Positions 1 through 9,404 of a stretch of 64,000 bases of DNA are shown here, one piece after another. Origin of the DNA: Catonia carolina. Lineage: Eukaryota; Arthropoda; Insecta; Hemiptera; Achilidae. A model generated the notes under the pieces. That model was not told where the DNA came from. It did no database searches and saw nothing but the letters and a program-made list of their open reading frames with translations. Location of the stretch: NCBI GenBank assembly GCA_035578175.1, contig JAQMRL010000022.1, forward strand, positions 5,581,896-5,645,895. Reading direction: 5' to 3'. Made by a program: the position numbers and the translations under genes. Position 1 is the first letter of the stretch; every line of letters starts with the position of its first letter.

Positions 1-640
1 AATTCACTTAAAATAGATAATAAACAATAAATAACTCACAATCACTTCAAAAGATTACACAAACATATAAAACACAGAAACTGAATTCACAAAAACTACA
101 CATTAACTTTACACAATATCATACACTCACAAAGGCGGTATAACAATACCTCGAAATCGTTAACCTGAAATAACGTCCCGATAATCGCTCGACAAAGATC
201 ACACGAACACTATTGACTGGACCGCGCTCGGGGGTCTCTTTATATAGCCTACTTATTTACAAAGATTGTTCGAGAAGAGGATAGAACAACATGCAAAAAT
301 AAAGTACAAAAATAAATAACCTTTTATTAATGAATGCTAGAAAAATCCGTTGTAAATAAGTCAACAATAGATCTTTTGTAAATAGAAAACGTAAACAACC
401 TGCCCCCTCATAATAGCTGTACACGATACCCGACCTTTTACGATAGTTATTACAACTTTTATGAATAGACATACCTTTATAGTTATTATTGTGAAACTGT
501 AATCTATTGTTGCTATTGTGCATTGTTATTTTTATTATACCTTTACTATTTTTATGAATGAAATTCTGGAACCTTCGCGAATCTTCTGGTCGATCCTGTC
601 ACAATACTATAATACCGGGTGCAACAATGCATCGATGCCC
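1..640. other. AT-rich left edge, no supported gene
   Basis: No reading frame here looks like a protein-coding gene. A TATA-like element sits near 240-247, after a short GC-rich stretch that includes a run of five G. From about 570 onward, short CTGACTG-type words announce the repeat array that follows. Confidence 0.5.
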
Positions 641-1430
641 TGACTGCATTACTGGTTATCTGCTAGACTATCGACTGGTTATCTGACAGCCCTGTTGTTT
701 ATCTGACCGCTTCACTGGATACCTGACTGCTTAGTATAAATATAAATTAATAATTTCGCCAATTACTAAAGAATTAAAAGAAAATAATAGAAAATTAAGA
801 TTTATTTCAATTGTGGTGGGAATTATTTTTATTCTTTTAAAATAAGCAGATAAATAATAAAGAAATTCGTTAAAAATACTATAAAACCGAGTACAATAAT
901 TACATGCCCTGACCGCTTGCCTGGTTATCTGACTGCCTATCTGCTAGACTATCGACTGATTATCTGACAGCCCCTTTGTTTATCTGACCGCTTCACTGGA
1001 TACCTGACTGCTTAGTATAAATATAAATTAATAATTTCGCCAATTACTAAAGAATTAAAAGAAAATAATAGAAAATTAAGATTTATTTCAATTGTGGTGG
1101 GAATTATTTTTATTCTTTTAAAATAAGCAGATAAATAATAAAGAAATTCGTTAAAAATACTATAAAACCGAGTACAACAATTACATGCCCTGACCGCTTG
1201 CCTGGTTATCTGACTGCCTATCTGCTAGACTATCGACTGATTATCTGACAGCCCCGTTGTTTATCTGACCGCTTCACTGGATACCTGACTGCTTAGTATA
1301 AATTTAAATTAATAATTTCGCCAATTACTAAAGAATTAAAAGAAAATAAAGATGTATTTCAATTATGGAAACAACTGGGACATTTATTTTTATTCTTTTA
1401 AAATAAGCACATAAATATTTAAAAGTTTAT
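640..1430. repeat. Direct repeat array, about 280 bp units
   Basis: Three near-identical units follow each other. Landmarks such as TAGTATAAAT recur near 731, 1013 and 1293, giving a period of about 280 bp. Each unit has a GC-richer half built from CTGACTG/TTATCTGAC words and an AT-rich half with AAAATAAGCAGATAAA. The same unit recurs at 3117-5090 and, in reverse orientation, at 54960-59130. It could be a viral homologous region (replication origin or enhancer) or a host minisatellite; the sequence alone does not decide. Confidence 0.85.
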
Positions 1431-1849
1431 GAAGGGACAAATTTATTAATAAGAGAACATGAAGAATTTATATAAAAAAATAACCTAGGCTATTAACAAT
1501 TTAAAAATTAAAATAAAACAACAGTTATGTCACTGAAATCAACATACGTCTATTCATTTTAACATAACAATATATATTATATTTTAAATAATCAAGAACG
1601 AATGTAGGACCTACTACTTTCTTTGATTTTCAGTCCCACACTGAAATAATTTTTTATAATTCTTCTCCTTTACTCTAGTTGCTTAACAACGAGACTTTTG
1701 TTTGGATAAAATTTTATTAATGTTAAATAATTTTGAATATTTAATATCAACCAGCTGGCTCTATTTATTTTCATACTTTAATAGACCAAAACATAAACAC
1801 ATCCAACTGTCAAGTCATTTTTGTATCATTACAGTCTATGGTCTTTTTT

Positions 1850-2420
1850 TTATGCCAATGGAGTTTATCCCTCTTTTCAGATTAAGCCTGACTGAGGCCA
1901 AATTTCGGTCAAAAAAATTCCTTAAATTCTTTTTTTAATTATGTGTCTGTCTAAGAATCGATAGAGGGGCGATTTTTCCTAGTAAAGAACTCAGGTAGAT
2001 TTGTTTCAAGATATTCTCATTCGTAAGCTTTTATTTGCAATCTCAGATAAAATTTTTTGTACAAAATTCTAGCCGATTAGTTAAAGTTAATTGTTTTTCC
2101 AAATTTTTCTCATTTTGTTAATTTCCAATGTTTTATTCAAAATTTCTTTTTTTAGTATTTTTCCCTAGATTTAAATTCGTATAATAATATAAATAAATAA
2201 AAGTTTAGTTGTGTTTTTTTTAGAATATTCAGATTTTTTTATTATTAAATTCTTTCGAAACCGCGTAGCTATCGATTTTTAGACGGAAACTTAAAGAGAA
2301 AAATTTTATTTGGTATAAAAATATGTTTTGTTCATATATAATTACTATTAAGTTTAATTTGGTATTTTTTTAACGATAAATTATAAGTATCTATAACACA
2401 CTAATTCTTTTTTTGATTTT
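1850..2420. repeat. Diverged dispersed repeat, copy 1
   Basis: The stretch from about 1855 to 2200 aligns by eye, in the same orientation, with 56100-56450. Shared landmarks in the same order include GAGTTT...CCCTTTT, a CTTAAATTCTTTTTTT-like run, a TCTGTCT word, an AACTCAG word, AATGTTTTATTC, and TTTTTCTTTT..AGTATTT. The copies are clearly diverged. No protein is apparent, so it may be an old non-autonomous element or a segmental duplicate. The roughly 420 bases before it (1431-1849) hold nothing I can identify. Confidence 0.6.
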
Positions 2421-2675
2421 TTAAAATATGTCTCTTGCACTCAGGAAAGAGAACTTAACGTTTTTTTTGTTATTTTGTAAAGATGAATTGCTTGTTTACA
2501 AAAGTTCTGTTTATTTTTGTTTGACATATTTCTTTAATATGTTTTGGAATAAAGTAGTTCGTTTTAAATTCATTTTTCAGTGTCAGATTGTAATTTTTTT
2601 CTATCTATTGAACCGGCACGGAATTTCTCTAAATCTCACCCTCGCAGTATTTAAAGCGAGACTTATCATTTGAGC

Positions 2676-3116
2676 TATGTTAGTTGTTTTCACTGGGGTT
2701 GTCACAACCCCTGGGTCCAATTTCAGGTTCCGGTTGGATTCAAAACGTGGATGGTGGACGCCTCCTTTTTTTTAAGTTCCGGCGTCTTCGTGGGGTGAGC
2801 CGTTTTTCCCTTTTATTCGTTTTTGAGTGGGCCACTTTTGGAATTCTCCCGGTGGGGAATTACAATAGTGTTTCGCCCGCTCCGAAGTCTGGTGAAGGGG
2901 AAGATTCGGTTTTCGCCGCGGGGCGTTGTAACTACAAAAAATGTTATTTTCTTTTAAGTAAAATTTGGTAGTGTCGTTTCGACACATACGCTACAGCTTA
3001 CAAAGATTGGTGCAATTCGCCGTGCTTTGTGTTAAAACATTTTAACACTACAAGACTCTCTCTTTTCACTACATAACACTACAAGATTGGTTTAGACACC
3101 TTGTGTCCACAACGGC
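2676..3116. other. GC-rich insert interrupting the repeat array
   Basis: Base composition changes sharply from AT-rich to GC-rich at about 2676 and back near 2990. Two perfect short hairpins are visible: GGGGTT-gtcac-AACCCC near 2696-2713 and GTGTCG-ttt-CGACAC near 2972-2986. The repeat unit resumes at 3117 in the middle of its AT-rich half, the same part where copy 3 broke off near 1320-1430, so the whole 1430-3116 stretch behaves like an insertion into the array. No convincing protein; a MITE or structured RNA element is possible. Confidence 0.45.
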
Positions 3117-4145
3117 TTACATTACTAAAGAATTAAAAGAAAATAATAGAAGATTAAGATTTATTTCAATTATGGAACCAACTGGGACAAAATTTTTTAT
3201 TCTTTTTTAATAAGCACATAATATATAAAGAAATTAATTAAAAATACTATAAAACCGAGTACAACAATTACCTGCCCTGACTGTATTACTGGTTATCTGA
3301 CTGCCTGCTGCTTATCTGCTAGACTATCGACTGATTATCTGACTGCCCCGTTGTTTATCTGACTGTTTCACTGGATGCCCGACTGCTTAGTATAAATTTA
3401 AATAAATAATTTCGCCAATTACTTAAGAGTTAAAAGAAAATAATAGAAGATTAAGATTTATTTCAATTATGGATCCAACTGGGACAAAATTTTTTATTCT
3501 TTTTTAATAAGCACATAATATATAAAGAAATTAGTTAAAAATACTATAAAACCGAGTACAACAATTACCTGCCCTGACTGTATTACTGGTTATCTGACTG
3601 CCTGCTGCCTATCTGCTAGACTATCGACTGATTATCTGACTGCCCCGTTGTTTATCTGACTGTTTCACTGGATGCCCGACTGCTTAGTATAAATTTAAAT
3701 AAATAATTTCGCCAATTACTTAAGAGTTAAAAGAAAATAATAGAAGATTAAGATTTATTTCAATTATGGATCCAACTGGGACAAAATTTTTTATTCTTTT
3801 TTAATAAGCACATAATATATAAAGAAATTAGTTAAAAATACTATAAAACCGAGTACAACAATTACCTGCCCTGACTGTATTACTGGTTATCTGACTGCCT
3901 GCTGCCTATCTGCTAGACTATCGACTGATTATCTGACTGCCCCGTTGTTTATCTGACTGTTTCACTGGATGCCCGACTGCTTAGTATAAATTTAAATAAA
4001 TAATTTCGCCAATTACTTAAGAGTTAAAAGAAAATAATAGAAGATTAAGATTTATTTCAATTACGGAACCAACTGGGACAAAATTTTTTATTCTTTTTTA
4101 ATAAGCACATAATATATAAAGAAATTAGTTAAAAATACTATAAAC
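3117..4145. repeat. Direct repeat array, about 297 bp units
   Basis: The word ATTACT(A/T)AAGA(A/G)TTAAAAG recurs at about 3121, 3417, 3713 and 4010, a period of 296-297 bp, with almost no divergence between units. The units are longer than those at 640-1430 because each carries an extra CTGACTGCCTGCTGC segment. The near identity implies recent amplification or gene conversion. Confidence 0.9.
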
Positions 4146-5090
4146 CCGAGTACAAAAATACATCAGTTGCCTGACCGCTTGACTAGTTATCTGACTGTCT
4201 GAGTGACTATCTGTCAGACTATCGACTGGTTATCTGACTGCTTCTTCGGCCGCCGATATTCCAAGTGAAAGGACATAGAAAATATTAACTGATTTTGTAT
4301 TGACACCCGATTGGATAATCACTTTTTTCCTCTATCAAACTTAGTAATCTGGTGATCTGACTGCCTTACTGCCTAACTGCATACCTGACTGCCTGACCGG
4401 TTATCTGATAACCTGACTGCTTTTCTGTCGATTATCGACTGGGTATCTGACTGCCTCGTTGCTTATCTGACTGTTTTTTGGATAACTGTCTGCTTAGTAT
4501 AATTTTCAAAATATAATTTCGATCAATTACAAAAGAATCAAAAGAAAATGAAGATTTATTTTTATTATGGAATCAATTGGGGGAATTTTTATTCCTTTAA
4601 AGTAAGCAGATAAAATATAAAGATATTAATTAAAAATACTATAAAACTGTGTAGAATAATACATCGATTCCCCGACTGTTTGACTGGTTATCTGTTCTGC
4701 TGACTGCTACCTGACTGCTTAGTATAAATTTAAATAAATAATTTGGACCAATTACAAATGAATTAAAAGAAAATACTAGAAATTAAGATTTATCTTAATT
4801 ACGGAACCAAATGAGAAAATTTCTTAATTTTTAAAACAAGCAGATAAAATTTAAAGAAATAAGTTAAAAATACTAAAAAACCGAGTACAAAAATAATGCA
4901 TCGGTGGCCTGACCGCTTGACTAGTTATCTGACTGTCTGAGTGACTATCTGTCAGACTATCGACTGGTTATCTGACTGCTTCTTCGGACGCCGATATGCC
5001 AAGTGAAAGGACATAGAAAAGATTAACTGATTTTGCATTGACACCCGAATGGATAAATCACTTTTTTCCTCTATCAAACTTAGTAATTAT
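4146..5090. repeat. Degenerate array with a duplicated 110 bp block
   Basis: The units become irregular here. A block of about 105-110 bp, from CTTCTTCGG to AACTTAGTAAT, occurs at about 4241-4349 and again at about 4980-5088 with few differences. Between the copies lie partial units (TAGTATAA words near 4495 and 4719). The region ends in an (ATT)n microsatellite at 5087-5105. Confidence 0.75.
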
Positions 5091-6435
5091 TATTATTATT
5101 ATTAATCCCTCTCTCTTGTTAAGCTTTTTGGTGGTATTATAAATAACAAACAAGAGTAAAACAATTCAAAAAATATATAAAAACAAAATAATAATTTTGG
5201 CACCCGTACACTTTTTGGTATTTCTGAAACTTTTCAAAACAATTTTAGGTGTAAAGACAGTTGTTACAAAATTTTGAAATTTCTACGCTATATCGCTGTT
5301 GAAGACAAAATCTGAAGCCTACTAATTTTTACTTTTAATGTTTTAATTTATGAATTTATTGTTTTTACTGTTATTAGTATTTATAACTCCTATTGTGGTC
5401 GTTAATAACCATTAGAAGTTGATGCGACCTTTATAAATAAAAATAAATAAATAAAATAATAATTAAAATACTACAACAGTTTACCGTAAAAAAATAAAAA
5501 AACATAATAAATGAAAAAACCCGATTCGTATGGCGTATTGGAAAACCAATGTTTTTTTCGCTATAATTAATTATTAGTTTAACCGATTTCATCTATTTCC
5601 GAAATTAAGATATATAGTTTATAAAATAAATAAAATTAATAATAAAATTCTTGAGTTTAGTGTCTGGGGATCGCCGACAACATTATATTAATTGGATGAC
5701 CATCGGCAAATAAAAAGAAGAAAACCACGCTTCGCATTGTGATTTATCAATATCAGTCGAAATTCATAATATATTTTGTTTAGCCGCTCGGTATCATTTG
5801 ATTTTAAAGTAATAAAAAACGGATTGTTGTATCCGAGAAACCTTAAAAATAGATTTCAATAAAAATAATCCACAAAATTGAAATTTATCCAATGAACACG
5901 AAAGAATATAGCCGGTATAATTAAAATTTGGTTTTTTAAAAAAAGTTAAAAAATATTATTCAACGAACAACATAGATAATCGCTTACACTTTTTAATAGA
6001 AAAACATATTTAGTAGAAAAACTTATAACAAGATCATAGTGTGAATGAAATTATGCATAGTTAAATCTTAAGAAAATTCAAGTCCAAATATTATTCGTAG
6101 AATTTAAGTGTGAGTACGAGAACTATTCATGTAAGTAGACGAATATATTAAAAGAAATTTAAAAACATTAGTAATCTGTGTATGAAAGTGGGTGAATTTT
6201 GTTGTATTTTATTAACCTGAGAATTTTCATTAAAAAATCCAATCATTATTATTGACTATAATTAGAAACAAAATTGAAGGGAAGTGATTAGAGAATTAAG
6301 ACCGAACGGAAACCATCTCAAACCAGCATTGATAAAAATTTAGAAAAGTATGAGCATGGAAAGTTTATATCACAGAACCAATTATGTCTTATAGTAAAGC
6401 GGAGAGTTTGGCATTTTCTTCCACAATACAACCCG
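5091..6435. other. AT-rich spacer, nothing recognised
   Basis: About 1.3 kb of AT-rich DNA with TAAATAAATAAA-like runs. No open frame of useful length, no tRNA signature and no copy of the CTGACTG unit was seen. Confidence 0.5.
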
Positions 6436-6747
6436 CTAACAAGATAATATGTCGTCGACAAATTCCCAAGCTCTCTTGCTGGTTGTGAATACTCGCCTGA
6501 TATTTTGGCATTCGAAGGGGCAAATCGCATGGTTTAATATATAGTTGATGTTGAGAAATTTTACGGTGATTTTTCTCATCTCCCTAAATCCTACGACACC
6601 ATATAACCACACATCATTCACATCAACCAATGAAAGACGTCCCAAAAATCCAACTTCCGCAAAATCGAGGAATTCGTAACCGTGGTTCAACAACAAATTT
6701 ATCGCCGCGCACCACGATTTGAGTTTTAGAGCTTCCGGCTCGTACAT
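6436..6747 (-). CDS. Small dispersed-family protein, copy A (unknown function)
   Basis: A 103-residue protein that I do not recognise from any named family. Its N-terminal third matches two other proteins in the window, at 14939-15316 and 43382-43738: an L-x-(V/L/K)-x-SWC-x-x-(I/F)N-x-L(L/F) core near residues 8-20. The later part, with an L-x-N-I-NYIL element near residues 67-73, also follows the family pattern. It lacks the YYDLD element of the other two and is the most diverged copy. It stands alone, on the minus strand, just left of the deoxynucleoside kinase, beyond the repeat array. The start is the first ATG; no TAAAAATG late context is present. Confidence 0.6.
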   Translation of the reverse strand: MYEPEALKLKSWCAAINLLLNHGYEFLDFAEVGFLGRLSLVDVNDVWLYGVVGFREMRKITVKFLNINYILNHAICPFECQNIRRVFTTSKRAWEFVDDILSC

Positions 6748-6983
6748 GATTTGTACAATGAATAAAATTATGACAATATGTAACTTAGGTTATATTATAT
6801 CTCTATGATCGATTAACCATAGCTTATCGCTATCACTTATATATTTTTTGAGTTTTGATCTTAAGTATTTAAACTTAATATATTTATAATTTTTTTTTCA
6901 ACTGTTAATCTACATAATTATATTTACATAATATATTAAATACAGCCATTTAAGTAGGTGTTAATAACGCCATAATATGTTTA

Positions 6984-7619
6984 TTATATGACCATAAACT
7001 TGTCTATTTTCTTTTCAAATTCTTCCAAAATATTTTCTTCACTTTGGTCGGCGTTCAATTTTAAAACCGGAATGTTGTTGAATGTTGACCCACCGAAGCA
7101 GCTTTCATGAAGATCGTGTATTTCGGTCAGATATTCAATTTCGATATCCGATTCTTCTTTTCGGCCGCGTCTCTTAATCCTTTCTAGGGCAACCGCCGGA
7201 CTCGCCTTTAGGTAAATGATCAGGTCATATTTTATGTTTAAAATTTTCAAGATATACTCATACCATTCTACCAAAAGATTGTACTCTATGGTGGAAAATA
7301 TTCCGCGTTGATAAAGATTTTTAATGAATATGTTCTTTGCACTGAGCAAGGAGCGTTCCATTATTTTTATCTCGCTAGTATGTGCTAATTTGTGATTTTC
7401 CAACATTGTTTTTAACACGAGAAGCTGGAAAGAAAATGCCCATTTTTCGGGGTTCGCGTACAATAGGTCCAGGTAGTTTACATTGTAATAATTTTTCCAC
7501 ACATCAACCGGTTCTTGGACTATGATAATGTCAGGGGCGAAGAGTTTTTCCAGATTCGCGAGGAGGATACTCTTTCCACTACCAATTTGTCCTTCGACGA
7601 CGATCGTAAAGGTATCCAT
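6984..7619 (-). CDS. Deoxynucleoside kinase (thymidine kinase 2 / dNK type)
   Basis: Transfers the gamma-phosphate of ATP to deoxynucleosides, supplying dNTP precursors for viral DNA synthesis, probably in nucleus or cytosol. At 211 residues it has the normal dNK length. Visible motifs are the P-loop GQIGSGKS at residues 10-17, an EP...W element at 36-41 that fits the substrate site, the ERS signature at 88-90, and an arginine-rich lid RIKRRGRKEE at 147-156. This is the cellular TK2/dNK fold, not the TK1 type, so it was probably taken from a host. A TATA box and a TCAGT initiator lie just upstream, in line with early expression. It forms a nucleotide-metabolism cluster with the dUTPase at 8556-8993. 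Confidence 0.95.
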   Translation of the reverse strand: MDTFTIVVEGQIGSGKSILLANLEKLFAPDIIIVQEPVDVWKNYYNVNYLDLLYANPEKWAFSFQLLVLKTMLENHKLAHTSEIKIMERSLLSAKNIFIKNLYQRGIFSTIEYNLLVEWYEYILKILNIKYDLIIYLKASPAVALERIKRRGRKEESDIEIEYLTEIHDLHESCFGGSTFNNIPVLKLNADQSEENILEEFEKKIDKFMVI

Positions 7620-7624
7620 CTTCT

Positions 7625-7665
7625 ATTTCAACTGATGTATGTAAACCAAAGTCAGCTTTTTATAA
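7625..7665 (-). promoter_or_regulatory. Early-type promoter of the deoxynucleoside kinase
   Basis: On the minus strand a TTATAAAAAG box (about 7656-7665) is followed about 25 bases later by ACATCAGTTG (about 7629-7638), then the ATG at 7619. TATA plus a TCAGT initiator is the arrangement of arthropod RNA polymerase II promoters and of baculovirus early genes. Confidence 0.6.
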
Positions 7666-8004
7666 TATTCCCGGTATATAGTGGAATCTATGGAATATCA
7701 CCCTGGCGGGTGTCGGTATAGAGCAGTAAATCTTTATGGCAATGGGAAGTAAAAAATCCGTATCTTCTTCATCATCATCGCCTTCCCACACCATACAGAT
7801 CGTGAAGTTAGTCGGCATCACCGCCAGTGCGTGTGCATATAACCACAATAGTTTCTCTATGGTGGTATCGTCATCTTCCAAACAGACACACCAAACCATT
7901 CGTTCTTTGTCAGGTTCCTCTAAATAGTTGCATTTTTCACACTCTGCCGCAATGTTATCATCTTCATCATAAGCGGAGTTCCATTGTTGTCTCTGAATGC
8001 ACAT
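7660..8004 (-). CDS. Acidic protein with CxxC pairs, unknown
   Basis: A 114-residue acidic protein, not recognised. It has an E-C-x-x-C pair near residues 21-25, a C-V-C pair near 39-41 and two acidic runs (about 43-46 and 74-79), with a hydrophobic segment between them. It could bind a metal through the cysteines, but no known finger pattern fits. The gene ends inside the promoter of the kinase gene and starts about 70 bases from the divergent phospholipase gene, with a TATA-like element in that gap. Confidence 0.5.
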   Translation of the reverse strand: MCIQRQQWNSAYDEDDNIAAECEKCNYLEEPDKERMVWCVCLEDDDTTIEKLLWLYAHALAVMPTNFTICMVWEGDDDEEDTDFLLPIAIKIYCSIPTPARVIFHRFHYIPGIL

Positions 8005-8075
8005 GGTTTAAACGAAATCAACAAGAACGACTATATTTATTCATGGAAATATTTTGGTGCTGATAAAAAATAATT

Positions 8076-8543
8076 ATGAAAAATACAGAAAAATTACTAA
8101 AGCGCGCGGGTGCTTCGTTGGCACCTTGCCTCGTCAGCGCCGCTGTTCCGGTCGTATCCGGCTTGATCGAGCGATGGTTACCAATCTTGAAGGATTGGAA
8201 GAATTTTCACATACCCAGTTACAACTACTGCGGTCCCGGTACGGATGTCGAGAGGCGCTTGGCCATGGGAATCCGCGGCATAAATAAACTCGACGAGGCT
8301 TGCAAAGAGCACGACATTGTTTATAGCATGTATAACGACCCCGTGAATCGTACCAATGCCGATAAGGTGTTGATAGATGAGGCTTGGAAAAGAGTCAAGG
8401 CTCCGGACGCCGGTGCAGATGAAAAGGCGGTCGCTTGGCTGGTGATGAACACGATGAAATTAAAGGTAAAACTCAGTGGACGGATACAGAAGATGAATAA
8501 GAAGAAGACGAAGCGGCTGGAGAATAAGAAACGTAAGACATAA
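8076..8543 (+). CDS. Phospholipase A2 domain protein (parvovirus/Polinton type)
   Basis: Predicted to hydrolyse the sn-2 ester of phospholipids. In parvoviruses the related VP1 domain breaches the endosomal membrane; Polinton and adintovirus relatives also exist. The 155-residue product has a hydrophobic N-terminal helix (about 11-35), then the calcium loop YCGPGT at 51-56 and the catalytic DEACKEHD at 73-80 with the His-Asp pair at 79-80. The C-terminal 30 residues are almost all Lys and Arg and could act in nuclear targeting. It is a stand-alone protein, not fused to a capsid. The region 8.1-9.0 kb is much richer in G+C than the flanking DNA, a sign of separate origin. Confidence 0.85.
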   Translation: MKNTEKLLKRAGASLAPCLVSAAVPVVSGLIERWLPILKDWKNFHIPSYNYCGPGTDVERRLAMGIRGINKLDEACKEHDIVYSMYNDPVNRTNADKVLIDEAWKRVKAPDAGADEKAVAWLVMNTMKLKVKLSGRIQKMNKKKTKRLENKKRKT

Positions 8544-8555
8544 ATAATTAATATC

Positions 8556-8993
8556 TCAACTGGTGTCGGTAGAGCCGAATCCGCGGTCGGATCGCTCGGT
8601 TTCGCCCAATTCGGCAACCTGCCGCAGACTCGGCGCCTGATATTTCATGAAAACGATCTGGGCGATCCGATCCCCTCGACAGACCACATGGTCTTCGTCC
8701 GTGTGGTTGTAGAGTAAAACGATCAACTCACCGCGGTAATCCGCGTCGATGACGCCGGCCCCACACTCCAAGCCGTGTTTCAACGACAAACCGCTTCTGG
8801 AAAATATCTTCCCGTACATATTGGCGGGCATCTCGATCGCTACACCCGTCCGGATTCCTGTCCGCCCTCTTGCCCGTATAACCGTGTCCGTCACCGCGTA
8901 TAAATCGTAGCCGGCCGCCAACTCTGTGCCTCGATTTGGCCACTTACCGGCTTGGTTTATAAGTTTGATATTGACTCGGTTGTTCGTCGTCAT
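8556..8993 (-). CDS. dut: dUTPase (deoxyuridine triphosphatase)
   Basis: Converts dUTP to dUMP and pyrophosphate, which keeps uracil out of DNA and provides dUMP for dTMP synthesis. The 145-residue length is typical of the homotrimeric family. All five motifs are present in order: AGYDLYA at 27-33, SRSGL at 66-70, GVIDADYRGE at 80-89 with the catalytic Asp, GDRIAQ at 107-112, and the glycine-rich RSDRGFGST near 134-142. It converges on the phospholipase gene with a 12-base gap. A long TA run (about 9022-9038) 30-45 bases upstream can serve as the TATA box of an early promoter. Confidence 0.95.
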   Translation of the reverse strand: MTTNNRVNIKLINQAGKWPNRGTELAAGYDLYAVTDTVIRARGRTGIRTGVAIEMPANMYGKIFSRSGLSLKHGLECGAGVIDADYRGELIVLLYNHTDEDHVVCRGDRIAQIVFMKYQAPSLRQVAELGETERSDRGFGSTDTS

Positions 8994-9404
8994 ACTTTGT
9001 TGCGTTCAGAAAGACAGTGATTATATATATATATATCAAATGTCGGCCACAAGTAATAATAAGAAAACCATCTTTTGATCTTTTTTAACATTTTTCTATC
9101 TACGAATTCTGGAATTTTTAACTCGAGTTCGTTTTACAAGACTGGTAAAATTCTTTTATAATACGAGTATAATATGAATAAATAATTTAAACATCTTTTC
9201 GACAAAAACAAACATATATTTTTATACAAAGTTGGTATAAAAACAAATTTTATGAAAATATAACCTGAGAAGTTCGTTATACAGTCAACACACAAATAAT
9301 AACAATAACATATTCCCGTAACGATGTTACGGAAATATTTATTTGTTTGCGAATTGAAATAGATTGGATATATTTTATATTAAACCTCTCTCCTCATGTC
9401 ACTC
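8994..9404. other. AT-rich spacer
   Basis: About 410 bases between the dUTPase start and the stop of the coiled-coil gene. Apart from the TA run near 9022-9038 assigned to the dUTPase promoter, no gene or repeat is visible. Confidence 0.5.

Noticed and set aside
257..523. An 88-codon minus-strand frame at the left edge
   Set aside because: Aromatic, AT-driven composition, no known pattern and no second feature supporting it.
2684..2971. A 95-codon frame in the GC-rich insert
   Set aside because: Crosses both the composition change and hairpins, has no domain and no start signal; long frames are expected by chance in GC-rich DNA.
3117..4145. Regular array considered as CRISPR
   Set aside because: Units of about 297 bp with no short repeat/unique spacer alternation and no cas genes; it is a satellite-like direct repeat.
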